Part shown: positions 52,560 through 63,965 of the stretch, in pieces | How positions within the stretch are numbered: position 1 is the stretch's first letter | How the letters are laid out: every line of letters starts with the position of its first letter | Source: Cryptomeria japonica | Taxonomy: Eukaryota; Streptophyta; Pinopsida; Cupressales; Cupressaceae | Direction: 5' to 3' | Length of the DNA: 64,000 bases | Assembly (NCBI RefSeq): GCF_030272615.1 | Contig: NC_081413.1 | Location: 557,343,136-557,407,135, forward strand | Made by a program: the position numbers and the translations under genes | Notes under the pieces: generated by a model | What the model was told of the DNA's origin: nothing | Databases searched by the model: none | What the model saw: only the letters and a program-made list of their open reading frames with translations

Positions 52560-53779
52560 TTATTGTGTATTGCGACCTTGATTTTGTGGATTATCGATGA
52601 TGTTGTTGTTAGGAGGGGGATTTTGTCTTGCAAACCTAACCACAGGTTGTGCAATTTTCATTGTTCTTGCATCCACTATCCCGTCATTGACGATGTTCTT
52701 GTTTGTGTTCCAAAATTTTGGTTTATCACTATTATAATGTGGACAAGGGCCATCTTTAGGTTCATTATAAATTTTGATAAGTCCCTTTTTTATGAGGGCT
52801 CTTTCACATTTTAGTCCTTGAGTGATCATTTCTTCAAAGGATTTTGTGCCCTTCATGTCCAAATGAAATTCCATTTCATCATTTAAGTTGGAAATGAAAA
52901 TTTCCACTAATTCTTGTTCAGGTAGATGAAGGGAGCATCTGCTAGACAATTGTCTCCATCATTGTAGGAAAGTTGAGAACAACTCCCCTGGTTTTTGTTT
53001 TGTGTTGCACAAATCTGCCATGGTGACGTCACGTTCTATATTGTGTGCATAATGAGTGATAATTTTTTGGACTAGTTCTTCAAATTTTCTAATACCACCT
53101 GGCAGTCGTGAAAACCATTGTGTGGTTGTGCCCCCCAAGCTTTGAGGAAAAAGGTGCATAAGATATGTGTCCTCATAGGCCACCTCTAAGCAAGTGGAGT
53201 GAAACTCTAGCACATGGTCCCTAGGATCTCCTTTGCCTCTATACTTTTCAAACTTGGGTGTTTCAAACCCTCGTGAAAAAGGTGGCATAAGCATATCCCT
53301 ATCAAATGGATATGGACTAATGTCATTAAGTGAGAATCGATTGGTCTTTACACCACTGTTCAGTTGTTGAGCGAGATTTTCTACTTGTTGTCTCAACATG
53401 TCCATTTCTGAAGGGGGGGAGGAGTAGGATTCCCTTGATGATTAGGGTCGTAGTGGAAGTAGTCTCTACCTCCTCCACCATTGTGATAACTATGTTGTTC
53501 AGATGTTTGTCGTATTTGTGTTGTATCAAAATTGGAGGGTAGTTTGACACCCTCTTGAGCAAGTTTTAAGAAATGAGCATTAACATTGTTTCTAAGAATC
53601 TCATCAAAGAGTCTGTTGAATTTTGGATTATGTTGTGCTCTTTCTATATATTCTAGAGTTGGAGTGTTGGGTTCTTCATCATTAGTGCCTCCTCCAAAGG
53701 CCTCATGAAAATTGTTGAGGTTTTCGTCCTCCTCTTCAATTTCTGGTTGTCGATTTCTCATTGATCTTGTTTGAGCCAT
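52560..53779 (-). pseudogene. Gag of element B, decayed
   Basis: The start MAQTRSMRNRQPEIEEED at 53779 resembles the start MPVETRSRSK of A but without its long Gln-rich insert. A frameshift near 53400 leads into the capsid-type domain (PPFSRGFETPKFEKYRGKGD, WFSRLPGGIRKFEEL, DLCNTKQKPGEL). Stops at 52959 and 52560. The last, TAA after NTQ, corresponds in place to the TAG of A at 18470. Confidence 0.8.
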
Positions 53780-56230
53780 GATTTTGAAAGTTTTGATTTT
53801 TGTGAAAAATGACTACGAGATGGTGATGAAATGTTTTGATGGAAGACAAGTTTTGTGAAATGTTTGGTGTAAGATAGGTCTCTAATATTGAAGGTTGGAT
53901 GTCAACAAAGTTCTTTGTGAATTGCTTTTTCTTGTGTTTTTCAATAATTTGATGAGATGAGGTATAGCAAGGTTTGAGATGTGTTACAAGCCAAGCTACC
54001 TAGTAATGAGAGGATGCACTCATATACTTGTTTTAAACCTATCTAGATGTATAGAAATGCCTCTTAGGATGATTGATCCTAGATGTAGAGACACTTAAAA
54101 AAAGTGATTTGTTGGTTTGTTTAAGCAATATCTGAAAGTACTATTAACAAAAAACCTCTTTGTGTTTTGAGAGTTGAATGGATTTTGTGATGTGTGGAGG
54201 TGAAAGTGGATAGATGTACCTCGATAAAAAAATTATGTTACAAAGGGGGTTTCTACTTCTTCCTCTCTCACAGGGGTTGATGGTTCCCCTCGAGCTTCGT
54301 TGCATGTGATACAGATTTTAGGAAATAAAGTGGGATTGATCTTGCCCCCTTTGTTTTTGTGATAATCAAAGGCTCTATATTGAGTAAAAGCTCTATTGCT
54401 CAAAGGCTCTTTGTCAATTTCGTTGGATTTGCCTTGAAGGTATAAGTGCATATGACGCAAGAATACTCTATGTGAGAGAAAAAGTGTCTATTGATATAGA
54501 AAAACTTCCTTCTTTTAATAAAAGCCTTTGAACCAACTCGTCTTTTCTTCAAGTTGGTCTTTTGATAAAGACTTCTTTTCCTCAAGATATGAGTGATGGT
54601 CATACAAAATGATAATTTTTTGCACTTTGTTGATGTTGTTTTTGGTTACCAAAAGTTGAGGTAGATTTGTTGTCAATGTTTGATGTATATTTGTTGGATG
54701 GATACTTGGTCTTTCAATCTGTTTTTGAGATTCTTTGACAAGAAAGCACAACAAGCATACAAGCACAATAATTTTTCTCATTTTCAACAAAAAGGGCACA
54801 ATAGGTGTGGGTCTAAATCAACCCAATCATGAACTTTTTGACCCTTTTCAAATATTTTGTATGTTTTTCCAAAGCTTGAAGTTGGCCCAAATTGTTATTG
54901 GTCTAAAACAAGACGAAGACAACTCAAACACACTTTATCCCTAAGGTCATGGCCAGTTGCGATATTTTTAGCCCTTGGTACTACATACCTTATGAATCCC
55001 GTCGTGGCAGGTAAGGATGTGATATACTAAGTCTTGCGTGAGCATAAAAAATAGATGATCCCTATGATGGGGGAGTCACCACTTTTATCAAGCTACAAGT
55101 AGCCTTTCAAAAAGCCTTGTTTCTACTCAAGGAAATATGTATGGTGAGTATCTTGGGAGCAAAATCATCTATGCTCTTGCATTGAACTTTTCACAAATAT
55201 CCTCAATCAATAGAACGGGTGGGCTTCTATTTTAAAAGGTGTCTTGTAATGTTCAATGTCTTTGCATGTAAGTTCATTCTGCAGCAACTCACTTAAGAGC
55301 CTTGTAACTTGTGGTGGGGCCCATATGTCCTTTCGGCAAGTTACACTGTAGGAACAACTACACCCAAGGCTACAGCTTTCGCTCTTACTTGATTTCTATA
55401 GCGGCTCGAAGGATTTACCGCGCAAGGTCGTTCCTAAGAGTGATGTGTCTCTTGGCAGGCCTCTTTTAAAAATAGAAAATTTTAGAGCGTTACTAACACA
55501 TTTCTCTTGCACCTAGGACCACGAGAGCCAAGGGAGAGGATAGTGTGTGTTAGAAATGAGACCACTCTACAGATTTGCACAAGTGTGCCAAACACGGGAA
55601 ACACTTGTTATTGTTAACCTTTTTATCGCAATGCGATTTATTTGCTATTTGGAGATGTTGCTCCAACAACCATGGTATTTTTTTTAATTCCACAAAGCAA
55701 TTTGTTTTCTAACTAGGAAAGTGAAAATCCTAGTCAACAAAATTGAAAGCACGTTTGCTCAAAGTAAAACCGTTTTGTAAATAAAATGGACAAGTTTGAT
55801 TGTTCTTTTTAACTTGCAAATAAAAGGTTGATTGAGAATTTTATCTTTGCAAGAAGTAAAAGATTGTTTGGTTTGTTTTAAGCCCAAATTGAAAAGTTTG
55901 TCCCTAACTTGCAAGAAAGCAAAGTTTGTTTGTTTGATTTGTGGTTCTTTCTAGCTTGCAATGAGATTCTTTTTAAGCCCAAATGTGGATTTGTTGATTT
56001 TTAACCCAAAATAAAAGATGAAGTTCGTTTTAAACAAAAGAAAAATGAATTCTTTTTACCCAACTTTTAAAAAGCTAGAAAGAAAAGAAATTTTCCTAAT
56101 TCTAATTCCTCTAATCCTGCAATAAAACGTTAGTAACCTGGAAAAAAAAGAAAAAATAGTGAAACAAAGATCTTTTTGGGGGGCTTCTACAAGCCTAAAT
56201 TTTTAAATTTTTGGTTACAATTTTTTTTTA
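53780..56230 (-). other. 5' leader of element B
   Basis: About 2.5 kb without coding similarity. Part of 55270-55560 resembles the C/T-rich leader segment of A. 55600-56230 consists of degenerate repeats around AACTTGCAA and AAGCCCAAA. No RNA gene was recognised. Confidence 0.45.
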
Positions 56231-56235
56231 ACTCT

Positions 56236-56520
56236 CCTTACAAAAGCGCTACTCTATGTAAACACAAAATCGCTACTTTGGACAAAAGCGTCGAAGTATT
56301 AGTAGAAGCGCTAAATAAATATCAACAATGCTGAAAGATGAGCAAAAGCGCTAATTTAAACTGTTCGACAGAATGAAAAGACTGACAGACAGAGAGCACA
56401 AAGATGCTAAAATATTATAATAGAGCTAAAACTTAGATCAAAAGTGCCAGAACTCAAACAAAAGCGCTAAATCTTCCTCTGATAATGACACTAAAACGAG
56501 TGTCAAAAGCACTAAAGTGC
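56236..56520. repeat. GCGC-motif array in the 5' leader of B
   Basis: About nine units of CAAAAGCGCTAAA (best at 56241, 56283, 56343 and 56459) at irregular 20-55 bp spacing on the + strand. The inverted motif TAGCGCTTTTGTG is in the PMD intron at 29085-29345. Confidence 0.7.
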
Positions 56521-56573
56521 AACCTATGTGTGGAAATTTATGAGAAAAATCACAAAAAAAGTTAGTTTAAAAA

Positions 56574-56611
56574 TCAGAAGGTTGTGTGTTTGATTCATGT
56601 CAGGTTCACCA
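56574..56611 (-). promoter_or_regulatory. Primer-binding site of B, 3' half of tRNA-Trp
   Basis: The + strand from ATCAGAAGGTTG (56573) to GGTTCACCA (56611) matches plant tRNA-Trp(CCA) from the anticodon-stem 3' strand to the CCA end, about 39 nt. The only four differences are at the CpG positions of the tRNA sequence, each changed as expected from cytosine deamination. Two to three bases separate it from the LTR. Confidence 0.8.
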
Positions 56612-56613
56612 AA

Positions 56614-59236
56614 TGATGCACGCTAAAAAGGACACAAGAGATACACAAGTTCAAATGTTTAGCATGTTAGTAACAATCAAATCCAAAACACAAATGGACC
56701 TATGATCCTAAACATGCATATCAAGAGAGGTATAAAACATACAATGAGAAACATGCAAAAATGAAAAAGGGAGAAAAAACTCCCCAAGATGCTCCTCACA
56801 ACACTCATGGTTGCTCCTCCCTTGTTGCTCTCCTCTCCAAGTTCCACATGAGTGTATCCCTCAACTTTTTGCACTAGCTATGGATGTCTTATGGAGATTC
56901 AAGATTATGAAAATGAAAATAAATGTTGCTATTTTCTAAAGTTGTCATTAGTTTTATGCCCAAAGCCATTCTATATACTCTAGTCGGTTAATACTACCGA
57001 AAAGTCTAGTCAGTAAACACCAAGGTCATCAGTGTCGGTTACAGAAGAAAGATAAGTTACCAAGTTAATCTGAACCGAGTGAAAACATGTTACCAGATTC
57101 AATGAACCTGGACACTCATGTGAAACGTGTTACATAATTCGAGAAGATGAAACCATTACTACATTGGAAATTGCATTTAAAGATTTTGTATGATTTTGAG
57201 GAAGAATATCCAATGAAATAATTTCTATATTTATTCATTCAATAAAACATGTTTGTATGATCGAAGCATGTACAGATCATTATCTCAGATATCTATATAA
57301 ACAGAATGATTTGAGTACATGAACATAAGGTGACATGTAAGGTCAATCAAGAGCAGAGAGACGAAGGAATGATTAAGTCAAGCATGAAGGAATAAGATTG
57401 ACAGAGATAATCACAGGTCACCGAGAAGGTTTCAGAGAATAGTTTAAGGAACAAAGAATACAGAAGTGGTTACCGAGTTGATTTATCAATTACCGAGGAA
57501 TGCTATAAGCAAACTAATTTCATATTAACCACATAGAGTCTGCTATAACATTTTAGATGTGAAGTTGCAGATATTTTGTAAAGATTTTGATTGAAATATT
57601 AAGTTGTAATAGAAACCTTTAACAAGGTAAAAGACTCTAATAAAGTCTATAAACTGTAAAGCCTTTAACCAGGTACAACATTTTGTAGAAGTGCTTGTAA
57701 AATCCTTTAGCAAGGTAGATCTAAAGATCTTTATACTCCGAATAGGGTAAGCTATCAGAAATGGCTAAACATGTAGCTCTAACCGAGTAATCTTGATTAT
57801 TGCAGTAGTGAAATTGTGGGTACCATCTCCACTGCAGTTTTTCTCTCTAACTAAGAGTTTTTGCGTGACCAAAAATCATTGTGTTATGGAGTGATATTTT
57901 GATGCATGTTATCTTTATGATTATGTTTCAGTATTTTATATCTTTGAGATCAGCAATACATAGTTTGTGTTTATCAGTAAAATTGTTTTTCAAGAAAAGT
58001 TTTGAAGTACTGATTCACCCCTCCCCTCTCAGTACATTAGCTTTCCAAGTAGGACCTAACAATAACTACTTATGCAAGTGTAAACAAGCTAATATGAGAA
58101 AACACCTTAATTATTCTATGTTAATTTTAGCCAAAAGAACAAAGAAAGTGCTTCTACATGCTCTCTCAAAATTACTATAAGTTTGATGCATACAAGATTT
58201 CTGGATCCTTTTGGAGAAGGAATGGGCTCTATTTATAGGAAAAATAGAGAAATGGATGGTTGAGATTGAGTAATCTCAACAAGGGCCAGGATTGATGGGT
58301 TTGTGATCCATGTGATGACTTTCAGCCCAATCCCATGATGACAAATGTCAACATGAGATGGCTTGAGAGGAGAGGGAAGAAGCATTAAATTCTTGAGATG
58401 ACATGAGGGTTACCCTAGGAGGGTTTGGTCAGGCTTGAGTTAATGGATAAAACTTTTATCCAAGGGTAATGCTTTTATCCAATGGACAAACTCTTGTGCA
58501 AGAGTTAGTGGGGATAACCGTGGGGATAACCATGGTCAAAGAAATAAATGCTTGAAGAGACACATGAGTGAGATGGGGGTTAAGTTAGAGGGAAAGTCTT
58601 TAACCATGTGAGTGAGTTGAGTTAACCATTAATGGTTATGTAAGAGCCATAAGTGGTTTGGAAGACTTTGAGGGTTAACTTGTTGAAGACATAAAACCTT
58701 TAATGCATTTCAAAGACTTTGAGGCTTTGAGAAGTGACTTCAAGTTGCTTAGGAATGTGACAATATTTAGGAGATGGATTAGGCTAATTATAAGGGGTTA
58801 GGAGAGTCTAGAAGGTGGTTAGAAGAGTATAGAAGGGAATTTAGGATGCAAGTGGGTTTGGTGGGTGAGAGAAAATAGGATTTTAATTAAAATAAAATTC
58901 ATTTATTTCAACTAAAATAGGTGCAACTTGCATTTGTGGGAGAATGTAAGTGTGTGGGGAGAGGGGGGGGTGGGATTTAAAATAAATATTTATTTATTTA
59001 TTTAAAGGAGGAAAGGGGCTAAGTTAAATAAATATGTTTTATTCATTTAATTGATTGTTTAGAGTGTGGCTTAATGAATTAATTTAAATAAATTGAATAA
59101 TTTATTTAGTTAATAGAAGAAGAGGTTGAGGATGAATTAATTAAGTATAAATTTAATTAACTGGTGATTGATGGTTAATTAATCAAATAAATATTAAATA
59201 TTCATTTAATTAAGTGGACAAATTTATGTGTCTATA
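56614..59236 (-). repeat. Element B, 5' LTR (right), interrupted by solo LTR E
   Basis: About 1480 bp without E, homologous to 27053-28503. Sense TATA box CTATAAATAG at + 58228-58239. It ends TGTCTATA at 59236, then H resumes. Confidence 0.9.
56924..58061 (+). mobile_element. Element E: solo LTR of a Sirevirus-like copia element
   Basis: It starts TGTTGCTATT and ends CACCCCTCCCCTCTC...ACCTAACA, with no internal region. The flanks are ATAAA (56919-56923) and ATAAC (58062-58066), a target duplication with one change. Phrases such as AACCGAGTAATC, CCATCTCCACTGCAG and TTGTGTTATGG resemble the LTR of C, but the sequence is a distinct family. Confidence 0.8.
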
Positions 59237-60420
59237 GATTCTATTCACCTTGTACTTTCTCTCATTGCTTCACAGGGATTGTCAGTATATCAGATGGATG
59301 TGAAGAAAGCCTTCTTGCATGGTGATATTCATGAGGAGATCTATATGGATTTGTGCATGACTCTTCACTTGTTTGTAGGCTTAAATGTTCATTTCATGGT
59401 CTCAAGTAGGCCCCCAAAGCTTGGTATGAGAAGATGAATACATTCTTGTTATCTACCGATTTCTCACATTGTCATTCTGATCCCATAGTTTACACTCAGC
59501 GATGGGAGGGAGATCTTTTGATATTGGTCTTGTATGTGAATTATTTGATTCTTGCATGCATTCCTTCTTTCATGTTTAGAGTGTTCAAAGAGCATTGATG
59601 GAGCAATTCGACATGATAGATCTTGGTCTTCTGCATTACTTCCTTGGTCTTCAGGTTATTTAGTCTTCAAATGGTCTTTCCCTTTGTTAGTAGGAGCATG
59701 ATCTTGATATGATTTAGAGATTTGGCATGCTTGGTTGCAAGCCTACTCCAACACCATTTCAATCAAGGGTTGTGTTGTCTTCCAGTTCTTATACTCTTTC
59801 AGTTGATGCTACATTATACATGCAGTTGGTGTGCTGTCTTTTGTACCTAACACACACTCATTTTGATATTTTCTTTGCGGTTGGTCTAGTCTCTCATTTC
59901 TCTCACAATCCACATTAGAGTCACAGGAAGACTACCAAACGTATCTTGTGGTACATTTAGGGCAAATTTCAGTTTGACATTCATTATACATCAAGAGACT
60001 CTATGATTGTTAGCTTCGCTAACAGATTGGGTCGATGATGTTGATGGTCAAAAGTTTATTTTTGGCTTTGTTTTGTCTTGGTTTTGACCTTGTAGCATGG
60101 TCTTACAAGAATCAATCTACTATTGCATTATCATCTACCAAGGTTGAGTATCGAGCATCTGTTCTTGCTAGCTAGGAGGTTTTGTGGGTTCGGTAGTTGT
60201 TGATAGAGTTTGGTTTTCCTCCTAATGGTCCCTCTATTCTGTGGTGTGACAATCAGAGTGCCATTCACATTTCACACAACCTAATGGAGCATCAGAGGAC
60301 TAAGCACATTGAGATCCGCATGCACTTCATTCGGAAGTTGATTTAGGATAGCCTTCTCACCTTGGATTACATACCTACAGAGGAGCAAGTTGCATCATCT
60401 TCACTAAGCCCTCGACGTCC
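59237..60420 (+). pseudogene. Element H copia pol, right piece (RT and RNase H)
   Basis: It continues from 27052: LVLSLIASQGLSVYQMDVKKAFLHGDIHEEIYMD, RT catalytic motif decayed to YVNY (about 59535), then RNase H phrases WSYKNQSTIALSSTKVEYRA, WCDNQSAIHISHN and HQRTKHIEIRMHFIRK. Several stops and frameshifts. A typical plant copia with a single pol, long dead. Confidence 0.8.
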
Positions 60421-60735
60421 CCATGTTACCTTCAATTGCAGTTGATGTTTGGGGTGAAAGAAGTTGTCCTTGGGGGGTCTTTATGAGGCCTTCCTTCCTT
60501 TAGCAGTTAATGTTCTTTTTTCATGCATTACATCTCTCACTTTTGGAGAGGGGTTTTTCCACGTGGTTTTCCCCTTTTCTTTGTTTAGAGAGACCTCTTT
60601 TTTGTACTTGGGTGCCTAATCAAACCATTAGTTGCTCAAACCCATCTTGCATTCATGCATTTAGAGGTTTTTTACTTCACCCTAAGTTTCACTTGATGGG
60701 GGGGGGGGGGGGGTCGAGGGGAGGGGGCGCAGGGT
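60421..60735 (+). other. 3' untranslated end of H with G-rich polypurine tract
   Basis: No coding sequence after the pol end. An uninterrupted run of about 16 G near 60699-60714, followed by GAGGGGAGGGGG, abuts the LTR start and is presumably the expanded polypurine tract. Confidence 0.6.
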
Positions 60736-61048
60736 GTTAGAGCATTTTAATAACTAGTTATGTTTTTTTGCTTAAGTTCACTAACTTGTGCTTCTAGTTG
60801 GGTTAAGTTCCCTTAGTTGTTTCTCTAGTTTAGCTAGAGTTGAAATTTCTTAGCTCTTCATGCATTCACTTTAGTTCTCCTATTTTTGGTTTAGGGCATC
60901 TTTGTGCTTTCTTTATAAGCACATCATTGTACAACTGTAATTCATTATGTAATCTTTGCTTTTGAAAAATATAGCTTTGTTTTGCTGCTCTCATTTGTTG
61001 AAGGTGTTCTTTGTTTGCTGTTTGATCTTGCAGGTGTTTGTGTTGCAA
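60736..61048 (+). repeat. 3' LTR of copia element H
   Basis: It begins TGTTAGAGCATTTTAATAAC after the G-rich tract, has a TTTATAAGC TATA-like box at about 60914 and ends TTTGTGTTGCA. The 5' LTR is left of the window. The 3' end is approximate. Confidence 0.7.
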
Positions 61049-62470
61049 AATTCAGGTTATGTCAACTTTAAACATGCACTTGAAATGGTTCCTATAAAAA
61101 AAGTAGAATACAATGGAAAATTTGAGGGTCCCATGTTAGTATCGAGGGACAATTCACATGCTTTAAGGCTAAAATTAAAACAAGTGGAAGAAAACTACAA
61201 TACTTTGGTGGAAGTAATATTGGTGTCAAACTATGTTTCCCAATTCCTCCAACTTTGTTTGGATTTTACATTAATAAATTGAAAGAAATAATATATAAGG
61301 TAATTGAAGTGGGCATTCAACTTGTTGGGTGTGCAGTAAAGTTGTTCTTATATGCACATGATCTCATTCTATTTGCAAAAATAACTCATAGTTTGAGAGA
61401 ACACCAAAGGACTTTAGAGTTCTTTTGCCAAGAGGTTAGGATGCAAGTGGATAGTAAATTGATGTTATGATCTTTCTATTGTGGAGAAAAAATACTTGTT
61501 TTTGATAAGAAGCTTCTTAGAAATAGTGAAAGAATACAAGCATCTTGGGCTTGATTTTTAAAATAGGATTAGTTGGGAGACATGCAAATTAATTTTATAT
61601 AAAAGGGTTGGAAGACTTTAACTTCACCACTATAAAATAGATGCATGAATGTAGAAAATTAAGATTGGAAACTGAGAGAATCCTTTTTTTTTTTTTTTTT
61701 CGGTCACTAGTAATTCTTAACAAGTGAATTTGAGGCAATAACATGTTTACAAATGAAGGTAAATAGGAAAAAAAAAAAGTATTTAATCATAAGCAACCTC
61801 AAAGTAAAAACTTTAGCTCCACATGAGATTCTATTAGGTTAAACAAGAACGTTCCATTGGAGGCACCAATGATGGCTCATGTGTTGAGTTGTCTAAAAAC
61901 GTCTCAAAATATGGAGACCAATTGTTGGCTCAGAATGGTGATGAAGGAAGAGTTAAACCAAATGAAGGGAACATGGAGGAAACAAAACAACAAACGGATG
62001 AGTAAATAAGACATTATGTACAAGAGTGTCCAAACAATAATGAGGAAATAAAAAACTACACAAGATTTTTTTGTTTGGCACTACCATGTGAACAAAGCAA
62101 ATTGGTTAGAAGAAAGCATACTATATCAAAGTATTTAACCCATATGTGGTCGTGATGGGAAACTCACATAAGGAGTCAAAATTAAGTGGAAGGTGAACAT
62201 GTAGATGACTTAGCTACGGATTGAATCTTATTCTCTTAGGTGCAAGACGAATAGGTGGACAATATTTGAGGAGTGACAAATATAAGCATGCCTATTTTAC
62301 AACACTGGGCAGTGGAGATGGAATGCCGCTATTTATGGAGTGTGTAGCATATACTGACATTCATATTAAGTAGGAAGACAACGTGAGAGTGGAAAACCTA
62401 ACCAGCTCATTTGAAGAGGAGATGCTGGATAAAACACAAACTTTTTGAACAAGATCCGTGATTAAAAAAA
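61049..62470 (+). pseudogene. LINE reverse transcriptase and 3' region, decayed
   Basis: The frame near 61180-61480 reads NIGVKLCFPIPPTLFGFYINKLKEII and LFLYAHDLILFAKITHSLREHQRTLEFFCQEV. This is plant L1-type RT, with the catalytic YADD changed to YAHD. Downstream text gives VKEYKHLGLDF and ISWETCKL phrases expected after RT. From 61680 to 62470 only short frames remain (TWRKQNNKRM-type) and a T run at 61687. The LINE 5' part is not next to it, so H may have inserted into the LINE. Confidence 0.65.
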
Positions 62471-62612
62471 TACACAAAATTAGTTTGGAAATTTCATAGA
62501 ACTTTTGACAACTCTTATATCTTGTAATCATGTTTTGTATATTATTATTTTGCTACTGCTATTGGTTTTATATATAGCTAGGATGGGCGATCTCTTGAAA
62601 AATCTCAATGTT
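62471..62612. other. AT-rich stretch, no feature seen
   Basis: Short intergenic DNA between the LINE remnant and the duplicated sequence. Confidence 0.3.
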
Positions 62613-62984
62613 TCATCTCCATGAACATCATCTAGATGGAATGAGTGCTAAATAGACTATTAATTCTAATGAAAGAAAGATTCTTATGAACCACTCCTCA
62701 TAAAAATCGATAAAATCGACTCAAAAACTAAACTTGAAATTTATGTATTAACCTTATAGAACTCTTTCTTTCATTCATGCTACAATACCCCTAACAATTC
62801 ATCTCCATGAACATCATCTAGATGGAATTAGTGCTAAATAGACTATTAGTTCTAATGAAAGATAGAATCTTCTAAACCACTACTCATAAAAATTACTAAA
62901 ATCGACTCAAAAACTAAACTCGAAATTTATGTATGAACCTTAATAAAACTATTTCTTTCATTCATGCTACAATACCACTGCTGC
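62613..62984. repeat. Direct duplication of about 185 bp
   Basis: TTCATCTCCATGAACATC starts at 62613 and again at 62798. The two copies are about 90% identical to near CTACAATACC. No coding content. Confidence 0.8.
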
Positions 62985-63442
62985 ACTAACAATAAAATAA
63001 AAAGCCAAACAATTAAAATAGAGGTGAAGAAAACATGTTGGAAGTTAAAAATAATAATAATTTTTTTCTTTAAATATAAAATAATAAATAAATTAATGGA
63101 TGAGAATCCTGTAACTGTGTTTTTTACGCTTCGCGAGACCCCTGCTCTGAACATGGGACCTTAGCCCAATTAGCCATGTTTCTGTTCGATCAAAAGGTTT
63201 TCTCTTTGTGCAGGAGGGAGAAACACATTTGAGTAAGAAGCAAGTAAGCAAGAGCGCTACTAATAACCTCTAAATCCGGCTGCAACTCTCCTCTGCGGAA
63301 ACACAATTTCCAGTTCGTACCAATATTATTACTAACCTAATTCCTTGTCTATCTCTCATTTTGTTTTTGTTATTCAGTATTGAGCTTCTTAAAATAATCA
63401 TAGCAATACAGGTTGGGTGGATGCGAGGCGGCGGAAGGCAAG
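62985..63442. other. Flanking DNA and possible 5' UTR
   Basis: AT-rich to about 63110, then a more mixed composition. If the exon at 63443 is real, the 5' UTR would lie in about 63230-63442. A CGCTTCGCGAGACC phrase at 63128 is the most CpG-rich part of this end of the window. Confidence 0.3.
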
Positions 63443-63506
63443 ATGCCGGTGAGAGTGAGATTGAGCGATGACTCTTCCTCCTCCTTGTACGCAACACACA
63501 TTCCGG
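63443..63506 (+). CDS. Possible first coding exon of a host gene
   Basis: ATG at 63443 (GGCAAGATGCCGG context) opens 21 codons beginning MPVRVRLSDDSSSS and ending before a consensus donor GGGTATGTATG (GT at 63507). The composition is less AT-rich than the retroelements. An upstream ATG at 63421 is in another frame. No second exon is in the window and the protein is not recognised, so this is tentative. Confidence 0.3.
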
Positions 63507-63880
63507 GTATGTATGTAATTAATTGTGTAATTCGAAGAGGGAGCTCAAAATATTCCAATTTACGTAGTCTGTTGGTCTGTACTGTGAACCGGACATTTAG
63601 TCTTCTTAATTTATGTCTTTACTGGCACAATTTTTCATTCCCCATCTCTTACACGTTTTTCTTTGAGACTGCAATTAATGCTGGCGGAAAATGGTTTAGC
63701 CTCATTCTTCTGCACCAATTACTGGGACAAACTTTGTCTTTCTATGCACCGGTTAGGGCTCAAACCAAGGAATTCCCATGACTCCTATGAGTTTGTTCGG
63801 CACCAGAGTTATCAGCCCCTCACGGTTTAATGTCTCCCCTGTTTCTCTTCAAATGTTTCTGAGCTTGGTGTTGAGTTTGA
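63507..63880. other. Possible intron or intergenic DNA
   Basis: No ORF with recognisable similarity. It would be intron sequence if the preceding exon is real. Confidence 0.3.
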
Positions 63881-63884
63881 TTAG

Positions 63885-63965
63885 ATGGACCAGCTAAAAT
63901 TTGAATCTAAGATATCCCATGTTCTTGCTGGGGTGCTCTTCCACTGAGAGACGAACACTTCGTTT
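63885..63965 (-). repeat. tRNA-derived sequence (SINE head or tRNA pseudogene)
   Basis: The - strand has a box A-like TCTCAGTGGAAGAG (63936-63949) and, about 30 bp on, a box B-like AGATTCAAATTTT (63896-63908). The order and spacing fit the tRNA-like head of plant SINEs, whose usual text is AGCTCAGTGGAAGAGC. The stems are not intact, so it is not a functional tRNA. Confidence 0.45.

Larger units (their letters stand above)
27053..59236 (-). mobile_element. Element B: Tat-lineage Ty3/gypsy with antisense PMD gene, split by nested elements
   Basis: The ends are TGATGCACGC (27053) and TGTCTATA (59236), with a target duplication GATTA (27048-27052) and GATTC (59237-59241), one mismatch. Total length is 32.2 kb; without element C and solo LTR E it is about 18.5 kb, close to element A. 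All Tat domains are present but with many stops and shifts. The gene order, antisense PMD gene, hairpin pair, GCGC arrays and tRNA-Trp primer site all match element A, but the nucleotide sequences are well diverged, so it is a separate family. It inserted into the RT gene of H. Confidence 0.9.

Noticed and set aside
56574-56611. tRNA-Trp gene or pseudogene
   Set aside because: Only the 3' half is present, it ends in the genomic CCA, and it sits next to an LTR start in both A and B, so it is a primer-binding site.
60699-60730. G-run as a regulatory G-quadruplex
   Set aside because: It is at the polypurine tract position of H and is most simply a slippage-expanded tract; a quadruplex cannot be inferred from a single run.
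63125-63205. Second tRNA-like sequence near CTGAACATGGGACC
   Set aside because: It recalls the T-arm region of tRNA-derived repeats, but no box A and box B pair at a proper distance could be found.
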